From Candidatus Cloacimonadota bacterium (GTDB taxonomy: Bacteria > Cloacimonadota > Cloacimonadia > Cloacimonadales > Cloacimonadaceae): a stretch of DNA of 14,680 nucleotides. Where the stretch lies: contig JALNWR010000046.1 in NCBI GenBank assembly GCA_023230795.1, forward strand, positions 1 through 14,680. The letters run 5' to 3'. The position numbers and the translations under genes are program-made. The notes under the pieces are model-generated. The model was given only the letters and a program-made list of their open reading frames with translations. It had not been told where the DNA came from and made no database searches. Shown here in pieces: positions 6,807 to 14,601 of this stretch (position 1 is its first letter; each line of letters opens with the position of its first letter).

Positions 6807-6811
6807 AATCC

Positions 6812-6840
6812 TTGACAAATATCACGAGCTCAAATAGAAA
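6812..6840 (+). promoter_or_regulatory. Sigma-70 promoter of the acyP-sigma-ptb-porU operon
   Basis: A perfect -35 box TTGACA at 6812-6817 is separated by exactly 17 bp from TAGAAA at 6835-6840, a 4/6 match to TATAAT. Transcription would start near 6847, about 20 bp before the acyP ATG at 6867, leaving room for its ribosome site. It is the best promoter in the window and lies in the only sizeable gap between the two gene runs. The sigma factor encoded downstream retains the residues that read these boxes. Confidence 0.6.
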
Positions 6841-6866
6841 GATTCAAAAGCTTGAAGAGAGTAAGT

Positions 6867-7136
6867 ATGCCACAATGGGAGATAATATTACAAGGACGCG
6901 TACAGGGCGTCGGCTTTCGCTATTTTGCGAAGAAACAGGCTTTGAGACTGGGTCTTAGAGGCTGTGTCCGGAATCTTCCGGATGGCTCTGTGTGTATCGT
7001 TGTAGATGCCGATGACAGAGACCTTGAGCTTTACTGCGAGCTCTTGCGCCGTGGCACTTTTTTCTCCCGTGTGGATACCTTGAGAACTGAACTAATAGAT
7101 AAACCCAAAGAGTATAATGATTTTGAAATTCTATAG
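6867..7136 (+). CDS. acyP: Acylphosphatase
   Basis: Acylphosphatase is a small cytoplasmic enzyme that hydrolyses carboxyl-phosphate bonds such as acetyl-phosphate and carbamoyl-phosphate. From the ATG at 6867 the product is 89 residues, the usual size. The signature GRVQGVGFRYF (10-20) carries the phosphate-binding Arg18, and VRNLPDGSV (34-42) the catalytic Asn36, both intact. GAAGAGAG at 6854-6861 lies five bases before this ATG. An in-frame TTG at 6852 would add five residues but has no ribosome site and would overlap the one used here. It overlaps the next gene by 20 bp. A phosphate butyryltransferase encoded further along the operon makes an acyl-phosphate, so a metabolic link is possible, though the enzyme is broad in specificity. 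Confidence 0.93.
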   Translation: MPQWEIILQGRVQGVGFRYFAKKQALRLGLRGCVRNLPDGSVCIVVDADDRDLELYCELLRRGTFFSRVDTLRTELIDKPKEYNDFEIL

Positions 7137-8247
7137 ATATATCTGGCTATTGATGCTGCTGACCTTTCTGCCTCTTATGGCGTGTGCTCAAATGCAAGAT
7201 CACGTGGTAAAAAGAGGAGACACCCTTTATGGGCTTGGCCGTAAATATAATATGACTGTAGCAGAAATCCAGAGGATAAATGAACTTAACGATACGAATC
7301 TTTCTATCGGCCAGGTCTTAAAAGTAAAGGCTCTGCCAGAACAGCAAGCTGCAGCAGAACAGAGCGCACGGCCCAGCCCAGAAGCAGCTCTCCCCCGCAT
7401 TCCCCGCTCTTCCCTATCGCCTGATTTCTTTTATCAGATCCAGCGGGGAGATAATCTATACCGGATCTCCCGGGCGCACGATATCAGCCTGAATGATCTG
7501 ATAAAGTGGAACGACTTTCCCGATGCCAATGTATCTATCTATCCAGGTCAACGTCTGATCATCAAAGACCCTGCCGAAGCCTCTGAGATACAGCCGGAAG
7601 CTGCTGCCCGTTCCCAGCCGGAGGACAGTCCTGCTCAGGAAGAAGAGACGGTGGTAATCGAAAAGGTTTATATAGTTCAGCCGAAGGATACCCTGTTTCG
7701 CATCGCCCGCGAAAATAACACCAGCGTGGATGAGCTGAAACGCCTGAATTCTCTGAGCTCAAATAATCTGACTGTAGGACAAAAGCTCTATCTGGCCGGA
7801 AGTCCCAGACCGGCAGATCAGGCTGCGCTGGACCGTCTTACCGAAGAAGATCTGCTGAAGAAAGATAAGATTCGCAGCGATCTGGCCCTGCCCGTGGAAG
7901 GCAGAGTTATCTCCGAATATGGGCTGCGTAATGGTAAACCCCACAAAGGGATCGATATTGCAGCCAAAAACGGCACCCCTATCTATGCTGTTTTGGATGG
8001 TACGGTAGTATATTCCGGAGTGCAGGGCGCTTATGGAAACGTGATAGTTTTGGAGCATCCGGATTTTGTGATGACTGTGTATGCGCACAACGAGAAGAAT
8101 CTGGTGAACGTTGGCGATAAAGTGGAAAAAGGGCAACATATAGCCATGGCAGGCTCCACAGGCAATGCCAGTGGGTCTCACCTTCATTTTGAATACCGGA
8201 TCAAGGGAAAAGCCATTAACCCTCGTAAGGTATTGCCTTTAGAATAA
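7117..8247 (+). CDS. LysM and M23 peptidase envelope protein, NlpD-like
   Basis: This 376-residue exported peptidoglycan hydrolase has a signal sequence at 1-22, with LMAC (20-23) a plausible lipobox. If Cys23 is not lipidated, cleavage after ACA is the alternative. Three LysM domains lie at about 28-71, 104-150 and 183-227, separated by Ala/Pro/Gln/Glu-rich linkers, and bind glycan strands. The C-terminal M23 (LytM) domain (about 255-375) keeps the zinc and catalytic residues: HKGID (His276, Asp280), YAH (His324) and HLH (His355, His357). It should therefore be an active endopeptidase, unlike E. coli NlpD/EnvC, which are degenerate activators. The start overlaps acyP by 20 bp with a weak AAAGAG at 7107-7112. 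It lies 10 bp before a sigma-factor gene, recalling the nlpD-rpoS arrangement. Confidence 0.93.
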   Translation: MILKFYRYIWLLMLLTFLPLMACAQMQDHVVKRGDTLYGLGRKYNMTVAEIQRINELNDTNLSIGQVLKVKALPEQQAAAEQSARPSPEAALPRIPRSSLSPDFFYQIQRGDNLYRISRAHDISLNDLIKWNDFPDANVSIYPGQRLIIKDPAEASEIQPEAAARSQPEDSPAQEEETVVIEKVYIVQPKDTLFRIARENNTSVDELKRLNSLSSNNLTVGQKLYLAGSPRPADQAALDRLTEEDLLKKDKIRSDLALPVEGRVISEYGLRNGKPHKGIDIAAKNGTPIYAVLDGTVVYSGVQGAYGNVIVLEHPDFVMTVYAHNEKNLVNVGDKVEKGQHIAMAGSTGNASGSHLHFEYRIKGKAINPRKVLPLE

Positions 8248-8257
8248 GGGGTAGGAT

Positions 8258-9145
8258 ATGTCAAAAGGACCAAGAAGAGAAAATGTTTTTGCCGATAAAG
8301 CCTTACAGAATTATCTGCGAAATATCTCAAAGTTTAAGCCGCTGTCCCGTAAAGAGGAACATGAGCTGGCCCTCAAAGCCAGAGATGGAGATACCGATGC
8401 CATGAATCAATTGATCCAGGCTAATCTCAAGTTTGTAGTCAAGATCGCTGCCCGTTATCAAAACAGAGGCCTTCCCCTTTCTGAACTGATCAGCGAAGGC
8501 AATATCGGCTTAATCAAAGCTATAGAAAAGTTTGATCCAGACAAGAATATCAAGCTTATCTCTTACGCTATCTGGTGGATAAAGCAGCGCATCACCCTGG
8601 CGGTATCCGAGAAGTCCTCTCTCATACGGGTGCCCTTGGGGAAATCCAGTACCGCCCACAGGATCAAGGCCACCAAAGAACGGGTATATTCGGAGACCGG
8701 CCGTAAAGCCAGCACCGAGGAGATCGCAGACTTCCTTAATATTACCGAAAAATCTATTGAGCTTATCAAAACCCAGATTCCAGATACTTTCTCCTATGAC
8801 GATGTGCTGAAAACTAACGATTTTCAGGATTTCTCGACTCGCGATCTTATGCACGACACAGAAGCTCTCGATCCTCAGCAGCTATATAGACAAGAACGCC
8901 TCAACAAACGCATACACAAGGCTATAGACAAGCTTGAAAAACGGGAAGCAGAGATCATCCGTACCTACTTTGGCCTTAATGAAAAGCAAGAATCCAAAAA
9001 CTTCGCCCAGATCGCTGAAGTAATGGGACTTTCCCGGGAAAGGGTACGCCAAATCCAGAAAGAAGCGCTCAAGAAGATTCTGGTACACATGAAGCCCGAA
9101 GAAGACGCGTTTTTAGATGAATTCATTGAACACTACGATTATTAA
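8258..9145 (+). CDS. RNA polymerase sigma-70 family factor (RpoD/SigA or RpoS type)
   Basis: This 295-residue sigma factor has regions 1.2 (about 11-44), 2 (48-118), 3 (119-184) and 4 (217-277), and lacks region 1.1. Region 2.4 (ISYAIWWIKQRITL, 101-114) keeps the tandem Trp106/107, Gln110 and Thr113 that melt and read the -10 box. Region 4.2 (LSRERVRQIQKEALKKIL, 258-275) keeps the Arg260/Glu261/Arg264 set that reads TTGACA. This size fits the short primary sigma of Bacteroidota-like groups, but also group 2 (RpoS-like) factors. Sequence alone does not separate the two, so no symbol is given. AAGGGG at 8246-8251 precedes the ATG. It is not an ECF factor, because regions 1.2 and 3 are present. 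Confidence 0.95.
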   Translation: MSKGPRRENVFADKALQNYLRNISKFKPLSRKEEHELALKARDGDTDAMNQLIQANLKFVVKIAARYQNRGLPLSELISEGNIGLIKAIEKFDPDKNIKLISYAIWWIKQRITLAVSEKSSLIRVPLGKSSTAHRIKATKERVYSETGRKASTEEIADFLNITEKSIELIKTQIPDTFSYDDVLKTNDFQDFSTRDLMHDTEALDPQQLYRQERLNKRIHKAIDKLEKREAEIIRTYFGLNEKQESKNFAQIAEVMGLSRERVRQIQKEALKKILVHMKPEEDAFLDEFIEHYDY

Positions 9146-9180
9146 ATACAGAACTTACAAATCATATAAGGAGCCCGTCT

Positions 9181-10080
9181 ATGATAAAGAACTTTGATGA
9201 ACTGATCATGCGAGTTAAAGAGGCCCGCCGCGGCACAGCCGTAATCGCCGCGGCCCAAACCGAGAGCGTATTGGACGCTGCGATCCTGGCCAAAAAAGAA
9301 GGTCTGGCCGAAAGCATCCTGGTGGGAGACGCCAAAGCCATACAGGAACTATTGCAGAAAATGTCCCCCGAACATGCTGATAGCTTTGAGATCGTGGATA
9401 CCGGCTCTGATCTTAACGCTGCAGCCAGAAAGTCTGTGGAGCTGATCAACTCCGGGAAAGGCGATCTCATCCTGAAAGGAAAGACCGATACTTCCATGCT
9501 GCTGCGAGCAGTGCTGGACAAGGAGAATGGCCTCAGAATCAGCGATGTGATCTCGGATGTATTGGCTTATGAACATCCCGATGGCATCAAGCTGATGACC
9601 GACGGTGGGATAAACATCCTGCCCGAACTGAAAGAAAAGATCGCCATCATCAAAAACGCGGTTCAGGTAGCCCACTATCTGGGTAACACCAATCCCAAAG
9701 TGGCAGTGCTAACAGCCGTGGAAGTGGTGAACCCCAAGATGCCGGCAACCCTGGATGCCGCTTTGCTATCCAAAATGAACGAGCGTGGGCAGATTCCCGG
9801 CTGCACCATAGAAGGACCCATGGCTTTTGATAACGCAGTGGATGCAACTGCCGCCCGCCTGAAAGGCATTAGTAGCCCTGTGGGAGGCGCAGCTGATATC
9901 ATGATAGTGCCCAATATCGAAGCTGGAAACTTCTATGGCAAGATGCTCACTTACTATTGTAAATACCGCGTAGCTCATATAGTGATGGGCACCAAAGCCC
10001 CAATCCTCATCCCCTCCAGAGCCGATGACGGTGAGACCAAGATGCTGTGCATGGCGCTCAGCCTGGCCTGCATACTCTAA
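9181..10080 (+). CDS. ptb: Phosphate butyryltransferase (phosphate acetyl/butyryltransferase family)
   Basis: This 299-residue cytoplasmic enzyme exchanges CoA and phosphate on butyryl (or a branched or other short acyl) group, feeding acyl-phosphate to a kinase for ATP formation. Length and motifs fit Ptb rather than the longer Pta: KGKTDTS (99-105), LMTDGGINI (138-146), KMPATLDAALLSKM (186-199), EGPMAFDNAV (211-220), ADIMIVPNIEAGN (238-250) and SRADDGETK (279-287). AAGGAG at 9168-9173 gives a strong ribosome site seven bases before the ATG. No butyrate kinase gene is next to it here, which is unusual because ptb and buk are often paired. It suggests amino-acid or short-chain acid fermentation. 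Exact substrate cannot be read from the sequence, and phosphate acetyltransferase is possible. Confidence 0.88.
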   Translation: MIKNFDELIMRVKEARRGTAVIAAAQTESVLDAAILAKKEGLAESILVGDAKAIQELLQKMSPEHADSFEIVDTGSDLNAAARKSVELINSGKGDLILKGKTDTSMLLRAVLDKENGLRISDVISDVLAYEHPDGIKLMTDGGINILPELKEKIAIIKNAVQVAHYLGNTNPKVAVLTAVEVVNPKMPATLDAALLSKMNERGQIPGCTIEGPMAFDNAVDATAARLKGISSPVGGAADIMIVPNIEAGNFYGKMLTYYCKYRVAHIVMGTKAPILIPSRADDGETKMLCMALSLACIL

Positions 10081-10085
10081 GTACT

Positions 10086-10550
10086 GTGAATATCAGAATC
10101 ATCCTGCTCGGGAAAGATAAAGACCGCTGGCTGAGTGAAGCCCTGGGTGAGTTTCAAAAGAGATTGATTCCCTTTTGCCGGCTTGAAATCCTGCAATTGA
10201 TGGATATCAGCATCAGACAGACAGGCAGCAGCCAACAGGTAATCCAAAAAGAAGGCAAAAAGGTGCTGGCCCGGCTGGATGAGGATGATTATGTAATCTT
10301 GCTGGAAGAACGGGGCGAAGAGAAATCTTCTCTTGAGTTTTCGCAGTTTCTGACTAAATTATCAGATAAGAAGAGAATCGTATTTGTGATCGGTGGAGTG
10401 TATGGCACGAGTGAAGACTTAGCCCTAAGGGCTCAATTTAAGATGAGCCTCTCCCGCATGACCTTCACTCACCGCTTGTCCCGCCTGATCCTGATCGAAC
10501 AGATTTACCGCGCGATGATGATATCCAGCGGCAGGTCTTACCATACATAA
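10086..10550 (+). CDS. rlmH: 23S rRNA pseudouridine(1915) N3-methyltransferase RlmH
   Basis: RlmH is a SPOUT-class, AdoMet-dependent methyltransferase that modifies pseudouridine 1915 in helix 69 of 23S rRNA on assembled 70S ribosomes. The GTG at 10086 gives 154 residues, the family's usual length, and begins with the typical NIRIILLGK strand. An upstream in-frame ATG at 10047 would add 13 residues not expected for RlmH and would overlap ptb. IGGVYG (102-107) is the cofactor-loop signature. SLSRMTFTHRLSRLILIEQ (121-139) forms the knot, and the chain ends in YHT, matching the conserved C-terminal Tyr-His. No good ribosome site precedes the GTG, which lies five bases after the ptb stop, so translation may depend on coupling. 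Confidence 0.93.
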   Translation: MNIRIILLGKDKDRWLSEALGEFQKRLIPFCRLEILQLMDISIRQTGSSQQVIQKEGKKVLARLDEDDYVILLEERGEEKSSLEFSQFLTKLSDKKRIVFVIGGVYGTSEDLALRAQFKMSLSRMTFTHRLSRLILIEQIYRAMMISSGRSYHT

Positions 10551-10561
10551 GAGGTAATAAA

Positions 10562-10714
10562 ATGTTATACATGATGCTTACAAGATTAGAAACCGTGCAA
10601 GAATCGCTCTGGATCTTAGGCCAGGGCATGCTGGGGATATTCATTTTTACGGGGATATTCTACATGCTGATCTATATACTGGAGAAGATTTTTACTGTCA
10701 AGAAAGAACAATGA
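10562..10714 (+). CDS. Small single-pass membrane protein resembling the OadG gamma subunit
   Basis: This 50-residue product begins MLYMMLTRLETVQESLWILG, has one membrane helix at about 22-41 and ends in a basic tail (KIFTVKKEQ). The short polar start, a Gly-Met before the helix and a charged C-terminus resemble the gamma subunit (OadG) of sodium-pumping decarboxylases. They also resemble the very small 'OadG-related transporter subunit' proteins. OadG anchors and assembles the decarboxylase complex and binds zinc, but no other subunit is nearby. AGAGG at 10550-10554 precedes the ATG. The stop overlaps the next start (ATGA), so translation is probably coupled. The relation is based on size and pattern only. 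Otherwise it is an unassigned small membrane protein. Confidence 0.65.
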   Translation: MLYMMLTRLETVQESLWILGQGMLGIFIFTGIFYMLIYILEKIFTVKKEQ

Positions 10715-13700
10715 AACGCCTCACGATAATCGCTTTATTGGTGCTGGCCTGCGGCTTTGCCATGGCCAAGTTTTCAGTAGTAGAGCGCAATGGCCGCAAT
10801 CTGATAGTGGATTTTACCCTTGATGAATATGAGATTCTTCAGCAACAAGGCTTCTCCAGCATCATACTGAGTCAGGCTGGCTATCCACAGGAACCGGGAA
10901 TGCCATCCTTACCGGAGCTTGAGTTTAAGATCGGAATTCCTCCAGATGGTGATGCCAGCTACACTTTGATCTCCAGTACTGAGAGCCGCATCACTTTGCC
11001 CAACCGCCTCAGCCCTGTAGCCAAGATAATCAAAAATGGCGGAATCTCAGATTTTGAATATGAGATAAACGAAGAGCAGTACCGCTCTGGCGACAAAGAA
11101 TTCATCCAAAAACTGGCTCCCGGCCTTTTCCGCGGACATCCCTTTGCCATCTTTGTGCTCAGACCCTTCCGCTATGATGGCGATAAAACTGTGGACATCA
11201 TAAGCTCTGCCAGGTTGCAGATCACGCTTCAGGGGAATACCCAGGCCAAAAGCCCCAAACGCGATGATCCCATGGCCTCGCTTGTCCTGAAGCAATTGCT
11301 CAATTCTGAGGATGCCAGCTTTTGGTATACCCGGCAACGCTCTGAGGTCAATTATGCAGATTTTTCCCGCTCCCCCTGGTGGATGAAGATAGAGACCGAC
11401 AAAGCCGGCATGTATCGCATCAATCCTTCTCAGCTCACGGGATTCCCCATTTCTGAGATAGACCCGCGCAGCTTTCGCATCTTCAGCACTTTTGGCAAGG
11501 CCTTGCCGCATACCGCACTCTATGCAGGGGAACAGTTTACCGAGATCCCCATTCAGATAATCGGCGAAGAAGACGGCAGCTTCGATCCCTCAGACTACAT
11601 ACTCTTCCATGGCTCAGACCGCACTGGCTACGATAAAAATGCCACCTTTTCAGTAAATACAGATAAAATATATCACAATCCGTATTCGCACAATGCCGTG
11701 TATTGGCTCACTTTTGCCGGCGATTTTGAGCAGGCACCCCTGCGTATTCAGCTGGATAACGAACTTGAGAATGTGAGCAGTGTAGTGGAGTATCACCGCC
11801 AGGTAGTTCATGTGGAGGAAGAAAGGCACAGGCGTGAGCAGGAAGGTTTTACCTGGTTTATGAGCCGGCTGTTTGGCTCTTCTACTTTGGATTATAATTT
11901 CGATGTAAATCTTACGGATTTAGACCCCAGTGAAGACCAGATTCTAAAGTTTCGCCTGCAGCAGGAAAACATCAAGTCCGCTACTACTCACACTATCAGC
12001 GTGTATGTCAATGGGCAGATCATCAGGGAAACCGAAAATTATGATTTTTGGCACTGGGAAAAACTGAATGTCTTTGATTTCAGTGAGGAAACCTCTGCTT
12101 TTCAAAATGGTAACAACCGCATCACGATCCGGGTACACAGGCCAAACCTTATGGACAATCTCTTTCTGGACTACTACCAGATTACATACTCCCGGAAACT
12201 GATCAAGACCAATCACCAGTATATTGCCAATGCCTACCTGTCCCTCGTGGGACAGGGCGTAAAATATGTCTTCAGCGGCTCTGCTGCCGATCTGAAGGTC
12301 TTCAAGAAAAGCAGCTCCAGCGTGATCAGCCAGCTTCCTGTTACTATGACGGAAGGCGGATTCACTTTTTCATCCACTGGTGGAGCCTCTACCCAGTTCT
12401 TCATCTCAAAGCCAAATGAATACTTCAGTCCGGTCTCGCTTCAAAAGCTGGACCCCTTAGACTTGAGCCAGATCTTTGGCCCCATCCATAGTGTGATAGT
12501 CACAAACGCGGAGTTTCTAGATCAGGCCAATCTTCTGGCAGATATGTACCGGCAAAACTGGGGTTACCATAGCAAGGTGCTGCTTCAGGAAGATATCTTC
12601 AATCAGTTCAATGGCGGACATCCAGACCCCGGCGCCATCCGCCAATACCTGAAATACATCTATTTCAATGCCCCTACTCCTGCCCTGCAAGGGCTTACCC
12701 TTTTGGGACTGGGCACTATGGACTGGCGCAATTTTTCTGGTATGGCTCAGAACAAAAACAAAGTAATAGTTTACCAAAACCCCAGTAATTACGCCTCTTC
12801 AGATGACTATTTTACCATGCTTACTAATGACAGATACCCTGAAATCGCAGTGGGCAGGTATCCGGTGGCAAACGCCAGTGAGCTCTCAAACATGTTAGCC
12901 AACTTCCAAAATTACACCCAGAATCCCACTCCCGGTTTGTGGCGCAATCAGGTTGTGCTTCTGGCTGATGACAATGTAAATGGCAATAGCACTACAGACT
13001 GGGTACATACTTCCGATATGCAGTGGATATCCAGGCAGCTGAACCCCTCTGTGTTGCAAAGCAAGATCTTTGCCACTGAATATGACTTCGATGAGTTTTT
13101 GAACAAACCCAAAGTGCGCGATGCCCTGATAGATGAGATCAATAGCGGAAAATTGCTGTGGTATTACGTAGGTCACGGTTCTTTTGATATCCTCGGTATG
13201 CAAGATTATTTTAATGTCGCCACCGATCTGGGACGCCTGCACAATAGCGATAAACTGCCCCTTTTCATAGCCGCTTCCTGTGAAGTAAGCACCTTTGACC
13301 ATTGGGCTTATGAGAGTCTGGGACAAAAAACAGTTACTATGAATAACGCAGGAGCCATCGCCTCTGTGGGAGCCACACGCTTGAGCCATTCCATACCCAA
13401 TCTTTCGTTGATGGGATTCTTTATACCCAATATGGTCAACCGCTACTATTCCATAGGAGAAGCCCTGATAGATGCCAAATTCCGCTATTCCAATTCCAGC
13501 TCAACTGCTGTCAGGAACAACGACGTCTATGTGATCCTGGGCGATCCTTATCTGCCTATTGTCCCCCCAGAACGAAGCACAGACCTTATTTTGGACGAGC
13601 AAAGCTTGGGAATGGATACACTTCATCCCCGCCAAAATGCCCGATTCAGCGGAAACTTTAGCCAAACGGGGCTGAATGGAATAGCCCAGTTTATGGCCTA

Positions 13701-14586
13701 TGACAGCAATCGCAACTATACGATAAATACTACTCAGGTGGATCAAAGAGGCCCGCAGATCTTCAGAGGATCGGTCTCGGTAGAAAATTCTGAATTTCTT
13801 GCTGCTTTCCTGGTGCCGGATGATATACTCAGTGGAGATAGCGGCCTCGTGCTCAGCTATATCTGGGATGAAACAAGTTCCAAGGATTACATTTCTTACC
13901 ATCATCCGCTGCCGCTTTCCAGCGAGATTTTGCCGGATGCTCCCCCCAATGAAGCTCCCCCTGAAATATCCATATATCTGGGCTCCTATGACTTCAGAGA
14001 AGGAGACACGGTAAGCAGGTCCCCCCTGCTTTATGCCAAGATCTCGGATGATAATGGCATCAATCTGACCAGTAGCGCCGGACACAATATCCTTTTGGTG
14101 ATAGACAATTCTCTGAATCCCATTTCGGTCACCCAGTACTTTGAGTATGATACCGATTCTTACACTCAGGGTACCCTGACCTATCAGCTACCAAAGTTCA
14201 GTGAAGGACCGCACAGCGTCCAGATCATCGCCTTTGACAATCAGAATCTGCCGCAGGTAGCTGAAGTGCATTTTGTAGCCAGACAATCTGGCCCCATATC
14301 CATGGAAAACCTGCTCATCTATCCCAATCCCGTAAAAGATGAAGCACATATCACCTTCATCATCTCCGAAGCCTCTGATGTCACGCTGGACATCTTTACC
14401 ATGAGTGGCAAACGCATTCGCAGAATCAAAAGCCATGTTCAGCCTGGCTTCAACCAGATTCACTTTGATGGCAGGGATAAATTTGGTGCCAGACTGGCCA
14501 ATAATACCTATTTTATCCGCGTCCGCGCTAAAACTTCAGAAGGCAAAAGCATCGAAAAGCGCGAACGCCTCGTAATCTACAAATAA
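10711..14586 (+). CDS. C25 (gingipain-type) peptidase with T9SS C-terminal domain, PorU-like
   Basis: This is a large exported protein of 1291 residues. A signal peptide (1-19) is followed by an N-terminal propeptide-like region (about 20-220) and further beta-rich domains. The C25 caspase-like domain (about 590-950) has the ERYP-like segment PEIAVGRYPV (710-719), His822 in YYVGHGS, Cys857 in AASCEVS and a closing LGDPYLP (943-949). The His/Cys dyad is intact. After Ig-like domains, a roughly 94-residue type A T9SS sorting domain starts near 1198 (LLIYPNPV at 1201-1208) and ends in ERLVIYK. PorU, the T9SS sortase that trims and attaches cargo at the cell surface, has this layout and length. 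A secreted C25 protease cargo is the alternative, so no symbol is given. Its start overlaps the small membrane protein gene by 4 bp. Confidence 0.88.
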   Translation: MKRLTIIALLVLACGFAMAKFSVVERNGRNLIVDFTLDEYEILQQQGFSSIILSQAGYPQEPGMPSLPELEFKIGIPPDGDASYTLISSTESRITLPNRLSPVAKIIKNGGISDFEYEINEEQYRSGDKEFIQKLAPGLFRGHPFAIFVLRPFRYDGDKTVDIISSARLQITLQGNTQAKSPKRDDPMASLVLKQLLNSEDASFWYTRQRSEVNYADFSRSPWWMKIETDKAGMYRINPSQLTGFPISEIDPRSFRIFSTFGKALPHTALYAGEQFTEIPIQIIGEEDGSFDPSDYILFHGSDRTGYDKNATFSVNTDKIYHNPYSHNAVYWLTFAGDFEQAPLRIQLDNELENVSSVVEYHRQVVHVEEERHRREQEGFTWFMSRLFGSSTLDYNFDVNLTDLDPSEDQILKFRLQQENIKSATTHTISVYVNGQIIRETENYDFWHWEKLNVFDFSEETSAFQNGNNRITIRVHRPNLMDNLFLDYYQITYSRKLIKTNHQYIANAYLSLVGQGVKYVFSGSAADLKVFKKSSSSVISQLPVTMTEGGFTFSSTGGASTQFFISKPNEYFSPVSLQKLDPLDLSQIFGPIHSVIVTNAEFLDQANLLADMYRQNWGYHSKVLLQEDIFNQFNGGHPDPGAIRQYLKYIYFNAPTPALQGLTLLGLGTMDWRNFSGMAQNKNKVIVYQNPSNYASSDDYFTMLTNDRYPEIAVGRYPVANASELSNMLANFQNYTQNPTPGLWRNQVVLLADDNVNGNSTTDWVHTSDMQWISRQLNPSVLQSKIFATEYDFDEFLNKPKVRDALIDEINSGKLLWYYVGHGSFDILGMQDYFNVATDLGRLHNSDKLPLFIAASCEVSTFDHWAYESLGQKTVTMNNAGAIASVGATRLSHSIPNLSLMGFFIPNMVNRYYSIGEALIDAKFRYSNSSSTAVRNNDVYVILGDPYLPIVPPERSTDLILDEQSLGMDTLHPRQNARFSGNFSQTGLNGIAQFMAYDSNRNYTINTTQVDQRGPQIFRGSVSVENSEFLAAFLVPDDILSGDSGLVLSYIWDETSSKDYISYHHPLPLSSEILPDAPPNEAPPEISIYLGSYDFREGDTVSRSPLLYAKISDDNGINLTSSAGHNILLVIDNSLNPISVTQYFEYDTDSYTQGTLTYQLPKFSEGPHSVQIIAFDNQNLPQVAEVHFVARQSGPISMENLLIYPNPVKDEAHITFIISEASDVTLDIFTMSGKRIRRIKSHVQPGFNQIHFDGRDKFGARLANNTYFIRVRAKTSEGKSIEKRERLVIYK

Positions 14587-14601
14587 ACCCACGGAGCAAA
14601 C

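Noticed and set aside
6659..6811. Intrinsic terminator after gpsA
   Set aside because: No GC-rich hairpin followed by a T-tract could be found; the CGTTTC/GAAACG repeat nearby has a long loop and no T run.
6852..6866. Longer acylphosphatase start at TTG 6852
   Set aside because: The added residues precede the normal family N-terminus and the coding sequence would cover the ribosome site used by the ATG at 6867.
7117..8247. Degenerate (non-catalytic) LytM activator like E. coli NlpD
   Set aside because: All M23 zinc and catalytic residues (His276, Asp280, His324, His355, His357) are intact, so an active enzyme is more likely.
8258..9145. ECF-type sigma factor
   Set aside because: Regions 1.2 and 3 are present and length is 295 residues, so it belongs to the primary or group 2/3 class.
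10047..10085. Longer RlmH start at ATG 10047
   Set aside because: It lies inside ptb, adds 13 residues not expected in RlmH, and the GTG at 10086 gives the normal length and N-terminal strand.
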